Notes under the pieces: generated by a model
Told to the model about the DNA's origin: nothing
Database searches by the model: none
The model's input: the letters and a program-made list of their open reading frames with translations, nothing else
NCBI GenBank assembly: GCA_022823145.1
Contig: JAJDXS010000018.1
Span: 58,608-122,607 of the forward strand
DNA length: 64,000 nt
Direction of reading: 5' to 3'
Origin: Gemmatimonadota bacterium
GTDB lineage: Bacteria > Gemmatimonadota > Gemmatimonadetes > Longimicrobiales > Gaopeijiaceae
Made by a program: the position numbers and the translations under genes
Shown: one piece after another, positions 59,734 through 64,000 of the stretch
Position numbering within the stretch: the stretch's first letter is position 1
Layout of the letters: each line of letters begins with the position of its first letter

Positions 59734-62700
59734 ATGGTCCGCTCTCCATGGATCGGCGTCTGTGGGGCCCTTCTCACCTTGTCCTTCCTGAAAGCCTGCT
59801 CGGACGACGCGCTCACCGCCCCCGCTGACCTGCCCACCGCGGCTCAGGGAGCGGCCGAGGACGGCACACAGGTCGTGATCGAGCCTCACTGGCTGACGCT
59901 CGACAGGATCGGGGCGACCGGGCGGCTGTCGGCGACGGTGATCGATGCGGCGGGTAACCCGGTGCAGGGCGCGCAGGTGAGCTGGGCGAGCGGCGATGCC
60001 GCGATCGCGACGGTCGACGCCGCCGGGCTCGTCACATCGGTCGCCTTCGGCTCCGCGAAGGTCAGCGCGACGTACCAGTCCGCGACCGCCGAGGCCACCG
60101 TGGAGGTTGCCCTGCCGCTTACCGACCGTGAGATCCTCGAGGTCTTCTACGAGGCCACAGGGGGCGACGGCTGGACCGACAACACGAACTGGCTGAGCGA
60201 CAGGGACTTGTCGGAGTGGTACGGGGTAGAGGTGAGCCGGGCCAAGGTGACCGGCCTGTACCTCCGGGAAAACAATCTGGTCGGCACGATTCCGCCCGAA
60301 CTCGGAGGGCTGGACGAGCTGTTCATCCTCTTTCTGGGTGACAACCGTTTGTCGGGCCGGATTCCGCCGGAACTCTCGAAATTCAAGAGGCTTCGCGACC
60401 TGTTTCTGGACGGGAACGCCGAGATCAGCGGCCGGCTGCCCCCGGAGCTGGGGTACACCGGGGGACTTGAGTATCTCGGCATCAGCGACACCAACCTCAC
60501 CGGTCCCGTGCCGCGCACTTTCGCCAATCTCGAATTGACGCGCTTCTACTTCGACGGGGCCGGCGTGTGCATCCCCGCCGACCTCGAAGCGTGGCTGAAG
60601 ACGGTTCCGGAAAGGGAAGAAGACTACAAGGTCTGCTCTGCCACGATGACCGTCGACCCCCCGTCGCTGCAATTCGAAGCGCCGCCCCTCGGCGACACCG
60701 CCAGACTGACCGCCGCGGTGATCACCGCCGAGGGGGACACGGTGCACAGTGCGGCGATCACCTGGTCGAGCTCCGACACGACCATCGCCACGGTCGACTC
60801 CGAGGGGCTGGTGACCGCGGTCGACTACGGCGCCACGCAGGTCACGGCAACCTCCGATTCGCTCTCGGTCACGGCCGAGGTGGAGATCGTCCTCACGCTG
60901 ACCGACCGGCAGGTCCTTGACAGCATCTACCGGCTGACCGGCGGCGAGCAGTGGACGGACACCACCAACTGGCTGAGCGACGAGCCGCTCTCCGAGTGGT
61001 ACGGGGTCGAGACCAACGCGGCCGGCAAGGTGGTCGGCCTGTCGCTGGGGAACAACGGCCTTGCGGGCCCGGTGCCGGACCTCCTGCCGGAGCTGGGCGA
61101 CCTGGTCACGCTCGACCTGAGCGGCAATGGCCTCACGGGCGAGATTCCATCGGAGTTGGGCGAGTTTCCGCAACTGCACAGTCTGGTGCTCAACGACAAT
61201 GCGCTGGAAGGCCGGCTGCCCGAGAGCCTGGGGTCCCTTGCCGCGCTCCGGTATCTGCACATAGGCACCAACGGATTGAGCGGCGTGGTTCCGCGATCCT
61301 TCCGCGCACTCGCTCTGGACTCGCTCTACACGGTCGGCTCCGGGGTGTGCGTGCCGCCTTCGCTGGACGAATGGTTCGACGGCATCGGGCACACCGACGA
61401 TGCCGACCGCTGCGTCGCCTCGCTCGCGATCAGGATCGTCGACCTGCCCTCGCTGATCTTCTACGCCGTCGGCGAGACGGGCACGCTGTCGGCTACCCAC
61501 GTGAGCGCCGAGGGAGACAGCACGCACGAGGCGTCGGTCACCTGGTCGAGCGGGAATACCCATGTGGTGTCGGTGGACGTCCGGGGACGAGTCACCGCGG
61601 TCGGCGAAGGGGCCACCGAGGTGACGGCCACCCACAGTTCCGTGACCGCATCGATCGCCGTGGAGGTGGCGCTGCCGAACAGCGATCGGGACGTGCTGGA
61701 GATCCTCCACGAGAGGACCCGCGGCGACGGCTGGACGGACGGAGCCAACTGGCTGAGCGACGAGCCACTCGCCGAATGGGCGGGGGTCGAGACCGACGAA
61801 AGCGGCCGGGTGGTCGGGCTGACGCTGTCGGGCAACAACCTGCGGGGGGCGCTGCACACGTCCATGGGCCAGCTGGACCAGCTGGTCACCCTCGACCTGG
61901 GCCGGAACTGGATCACGGGCTCGATTCCGGCCGAAATGGGAAGTCTGAGCCGGCTGCGCGACCTCGTCCTGAGTGTCAACGGGTTCGTTGGCGACCTGCC
62001 TGCGGAACTGGGAATGCTGGAGAGCCTCCGCACGCTCAACGTGGCGGCGACGAGCCTGTCCGGCCTCGTGCCGCCGTCCTTTGCCGACCTCGAACTGGAC
62101 GGTTTCCTGGTGGGAGGCACCGAACTGTGCCTGCCCCCGTCGCTCGCCACATGGCTCAACGCGATCCGGCAGACCGACAGTCCGCCGGAATGCGCCGCCA
62201 GTGTCGCGGTCGAGCCCTCGACGCTCACCTTCGGCGCGGCCGGCGAGACGGCCCGGCTGTCGGTGACCGTCGTCGATGCCGAAGGGCGCACCGTGGAGAC
62301 CCCGACGGTCACCTGGGAGAGCGGCGATGATGCGGTCGCAAGGGTCGACGGAACGGGGCTGGTGACCGCCCGCGCCAGCGGAATCGCGACGGTAACCGCC
62401 ACGTACCAGGCTGCCGCCGTGGGTGGTGTCGACGTGGCGGTCAAACTGTCCGACAGCGACCGGGCCGCGCTCGAAGCCTTCTACCATGCGACCGGCGGCG
62501 CCGACTGGACCGACAACACCAACTGGCTGAGCGACGAGCCGCTCGAGGAATGGTACGGATTGGGCATACGCAACGGTCGGGTCGATGCCCTCGAATTGCG
62601 CGACAACAACCTGACCGGCCACATCCCCGCCGCCATCGGACTGCTGGATGATCTCTTCATCCTCGATCTGGCCCACAACGCGCTCACGGGCCCGATTCCG

Positions 62701-63786
62701 CCCTCGGTCGGCCGGTTGGCTCGCCTGCGTGACCTCAGTCTTCGAGACAACGAGGGAATCAACGGCCCGGTGCCGCCCGAGATGGGCAGCATGACGGGGC
62801 TCGAGTACCTGAGCCTCAGCAACACCAACGTGTCCGGCCCTTTGCCCGCGACCTTCTCCAATCTCAACGTCGAACGGTTCTACCATGCGGGTACCGGCCT
62901 GTGCGTGCCGCGCTCCCTGTCGGCCTGGTACGAGACCCTCGGCAACCGCGACCCGTTGCCGTGCATACCGGCGACGGCGGATCGGGATGTGCTCGCCGCT
63001 CTGTACAATGATACCGGGGGGCGGGCGTGGAACGATCAGAGGAATTGGCTGAGTGAGAAGAGCCTCAACACCTGGAAGGGCATCGTCACCGACGAGGAGG
63101 GCTACGTCATCGAGATCTTCATGCCGTGGAACCGCCTCACGGGCAGCATACCGCCCGAACTGGGCGACCTCGGCCGCCTCGAGGTGCTGGCTCTCTACGG
63201 GAACGACCTGTCGGGCCCGATACCCCCGGAAATCGGCAAATTGACAGCGCTTCGCCGGTTATCGATCTCCAGCAACGAGCTCGAAGGCCCGATCCCGCCC
63301 GAAATCGGCAACCTGATCAACGTCGACACCATGTACCTGTCCGGGAACAAGCTGTCGGGACCCATCCCGCCCGAGTTCGGCAACCTCGCGGCCCTGGAGC
63401 ACCTGGCGATCTTCGAGAACGAGTTGAGTGGACCGCTGCCTGCGGAGATGGGGAAGCTGAAGAAGCTGAAGAACCTGTGGGCGGTCGACAACAAGTTCGG
63501 GGGTCCGCTGCCGCCTGAGCTGGGCGACATGACGTCGCTCGAGGACCTCAGTCTTTCGAGAAACAGCATCACGGGCTCGATTCCACCCGAGATAGGCAAG
63601 CTCCAGGCCCTGAAGGAAATCGCGCTGAGCGACAACGAACTGACAGGGCCGATTCCGCCCGAAATCGGCGACCTCGTGTCGCTCAAGGGGATGTTCCTGA
63701 TGAGGAACGCGCTGTCGGGGAGCATTCCCCCCGAACTACTCGCAATTGACGTAAATGTTGCCAATAAAGAAGTTATTACCTTCTAG
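59734..63786 (+). CDS. Giant surface protein with alternating Big2 and leucine-rich-repeat modules
   Basis: The protein has about 1350 residues. The ATG at 59734 gives the best signal peptide (WIGVCGALLTLSFLKAC, possibly lipidated) but no ribosome binding site; an ATG at 59650 has one and an overlong n-region. Four modules of about 260 residues follow. Each has a Big2-like Ig domain (SWASGDAAIATVDAAGLVTS), a linker (EATGGDGWTDNTNWLSD), plant-type LRRs (LTGxIPPELG) and a capping segment (CIPADLEAWL). A fifth block has the linker and about ten uninterrupted LRRs. Such proteins mediate adhesion or protein binding at the surface. The last 14 residues (AIDVNVANKEVITF) are AT-rich in codon use, unlike everything before. 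Confidence 0.85.
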   Translation: MVRSPWIGVCGALLTLSFLKACSDDALTAPADLPTAAQGAAEDGTQVVIEPHWLTLDRIGATGRLSATVIDAAGNPVQGAQVSWASGDAAIATVDAAGLVTSVAFGSAKVSATYQSATAEATVEVALPLTDREILEVFYEATGGDGWTDNTNWLSDRDLSEWYGVEVSRAKVTGLYLRENNLVGTIPPELGGLDELFILFLGDNRLSGRIPPELSKFKRLRDLFLDGNAEISGRLPPELGYTGGLEYLGISDTNLTGPVPRTFANLELTRFYFDGAGVCIPADLEAWLKTVPEREEDYKVCSATMTVDPPSLQFEAPPLGDTARLTAAVITAEGDTVHSAAITWSSSDTTIATVDSEGLVTAVDYGATQVTATSDSLSVTAEVEIVLTLTDRQVLDSIYRLTGGEQWTDTTNWLSDEPLSEWYGVETNAAGKVVGLSLGNNGLAGPVPDLLPELGDLVTLDLSGNGLTGEIPSELGEFPQLHSLVLNDNALEGRLPESLGSLAALRYLHIGTNGLSGVVPRSFRALALDSLYTVGSGVCVPPSLDEWFDGIGHTDDADRCVASLAIRIVDLPSLIFYAVGETGTLSATHVSAEGDSTHEASVTWSSGNTHVVSVDVRGRVTAVGEGATEVTATHSSVTASIAVEVALPNSDRDVLEILHERTRGDGWTDGANWLSDEPLAEWAGVETDESGRVVGLTLSGNNLRGALHTSMGQLDQLVTLDLGRNWITGSIPAEMGSLSRLRDLVLSVNGFVGDLPAELGMLESLRTLNVAATSLSGLVPPSFADLELDGFLVGGTELCLPPSLATWLNAIRQTDSPPECAASVAVEPSTLTFGAAGETARLSVTVVDAEGRTVETPTVTWESGDDAVARVDGTGLVTARASGIATVTATYQAAAVGGVDVAVKLSDSDRAALEAFYHATGGADWTDNTNWLSDEPLEEWYGLGIRNGRVDALELRDNNLTGHIPAAIGLLDDLFILDLAHNALTGPIPPSVGRLARLRDLSLRDNEGINGPVPPEMGSMTGLEYLSLSNTNVSGPLPATFSNLNVERFYHAGTGLCVPRSLSAWYETLGNRDPLPCIPATADRDVLAALYNDTGGRAWNDQRNWLSEKSLNTWKGIVTDEEGYVIEIFMPWNRLTGSIPPELGDLGRLEVLALYGNDLSGPIPPEIGKLTALRRLSISSNELEGPIPPEIGNLINVDTMYLSGNKLSGPIPPEFGNLAALEHLAIFENELSGPLPAEMGKLKKLKNLWAVDNKFGGPLPPELGDMTSLEDLSLSRNSITGSIPPEIGKLQALKEIALSDNELTGPIPPEIGDLVSLKGMFLMRNALSGSIPPELLAIDVNVANKEVITF
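59866..62968 (+). repeat. Four tandem modules of about 775 bases within the Big2/LRR gene
   Basis: Module starts fall near 59866, 60640, 61415 and 62194, with a fifth partial unit near 62969: periods of 774, 775, 779 and 775 bases. Each contains the near-identical linker TDNTNWLSDEPLSEWYGVE or variants. Divergence between modules is substantial, so the array is old rather than a recent expansion. Confidence 0.75.
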
Positions 63787-63919
63787 TATAGATCATGTAT
63801 CACTTACGATATACATTTCTGAGCCAGAATCTCGTTGGACCAAATCGGACGGCGTCGGAGTAACTGTTCGGTCAGGCCGTGGTGAGCGTCCCCCTGAAGC
63901 GGATCGTGGAGGGCCAGGC
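63787..63919. other. AT-rich junction region after the repeat protein
   Basis: Base composition falls sharply from about 63740 to 63840. ATGTAT (63795-63800) and ATACAT (63811-63816) form an inverted repeat. I see no gene. The remaining bases return to high GC before the truncated - strand frame at the window edge. It may mark a transfer or insertion boundary. Confidence 0.4.
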
Positions 63920-64000
63920 CTAGCGGTTGAGGATGCACCTCCAGTGCTTGGCGAGCGGGCAGAGCCAGACGTCCTTGGCGGGCTTGCCGTACTGCTTGGC
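63920..64000 (-). CDS. C-terminal end of an unidentified protein (cut by window edge)
   Basis: A - strand frame enters from the right edge and stops at 63920, giving 26 residues: AKQYGKPAKDVWLCPLAKH, then WRCILNR. The basic, Trp- and Cys-containing tail resembles the ends of some IS transposases, but the stretch is too short to identify. The reading frame itself could be a chance open stretch. Confidence 0.3.
   Translation of the reverse strand, partial: AKQYGKPAKDVWLCPLAKHWRCILNR

Noticed and set aside
59605..62886. A 1093-codon - strand open frame opposite the Big2/LRR gene
   Set aside because: It mirrors the sense repeats, has no signal or recognisable domain, and composition is typical of an antisense shadow.
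59866..63786. Possible CRISPR-like regular repeats
   Set aside because: The periodicity is about 775 bases and about 72 bases within LRR blocks, in frame and coding; no short identical repeats with unique spacers.

Overview
The window is GC-rich, gene-dense bacterial DNA. It has four SusC/SusD-type outer-membrane uptake pairs, many exported lipoproteins and peptidases, and paralogous 6-bladed beta-propeller lipoproteins. It also has a planctomycete-type DUF1592/DUF1552 pair. High GC together with SusC/SusD, S9 peptidases and propeller lipoproteins fits Gemmatimonadota better than Bacteroidota. That assignment is an inference: no rRNA or other marker gene is present. I recognised no tRNA, rRNA or CRISPR array.

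Layout. 1-9143 (mostly +): end of a propeller protein, an alpha/beta hydrolase lipoprotein, SusC/SusD pair A (SusC-A carries a frameshift) and a serine beta-lactamase-fold hydrolase. 9154-18207: a convergent zinc-ribbon methyltransferase, then a tight + strand operon of DUF1592 cytochrome-like lipoprotein, Tat-exported DUF1552 protein, FmdB-like zinc ribbon, NHL propeller, EF-hand helical protein and exported ankyrin protein. 18244-23801: gamma-glutamyltransferase (-), then ankyrin protein, serine hydrolase and propeller lipoprotein (+). 23863-32619 (all -): S9 peptidase, atypical gamma-glutamyltransferase, SusC-B, SusD-B. 32777-35867 (+): amidohydrolase, class A beta-lactamase-like protein, and a decayed BrnT toxin with intact BrnA antitoxin. 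35889-48689: two CocE/S15-type hydrolases, a BCCT transporter, SusC/SusD pair C, a stand-alone TonB-plug lipoprotein, the leader remnant of a third CocE gene, and an esterase. 48759-57067: truncated S9 peptidase facing a truncated amidohydrolase, small lipoproteins including a second plug-only protein, and SusC/SusD pair D. 57282-64000: DPP-IV-like peptidase, a giant Big2/leucine-rich-repeat protein, and an AT-rich edge with the tail of an unidentified gene.

How the genes fit together. The SusC/SusD pairs are interleaved with exported enzymes acting on peptide, gamma-glutamyl or amide bonds: three S9 peptidases, two gamma-glutamyltransferases, two CocE-like hydrolases and amidohydrolases. The likely theme is scavenging of peptides and amino-acid derivatives rather than glycans, since no glycoside hydrolase is present. 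A near-palindromic 24-bp site with outer arms like ATACTAAACA / TGTTTAGTAT occurs at three separate loci (22577, 28377, 47091). This suggests a shared regulator, whose gene is not in the window.

Several loci record recent rearrangement: the SusC-A frameshift, the duplicated 80-bp CocE leader, the two head-to-head truncated genes near 50.5 kb, the BrnT remnant, and the AT-rich end of the repeat protein.
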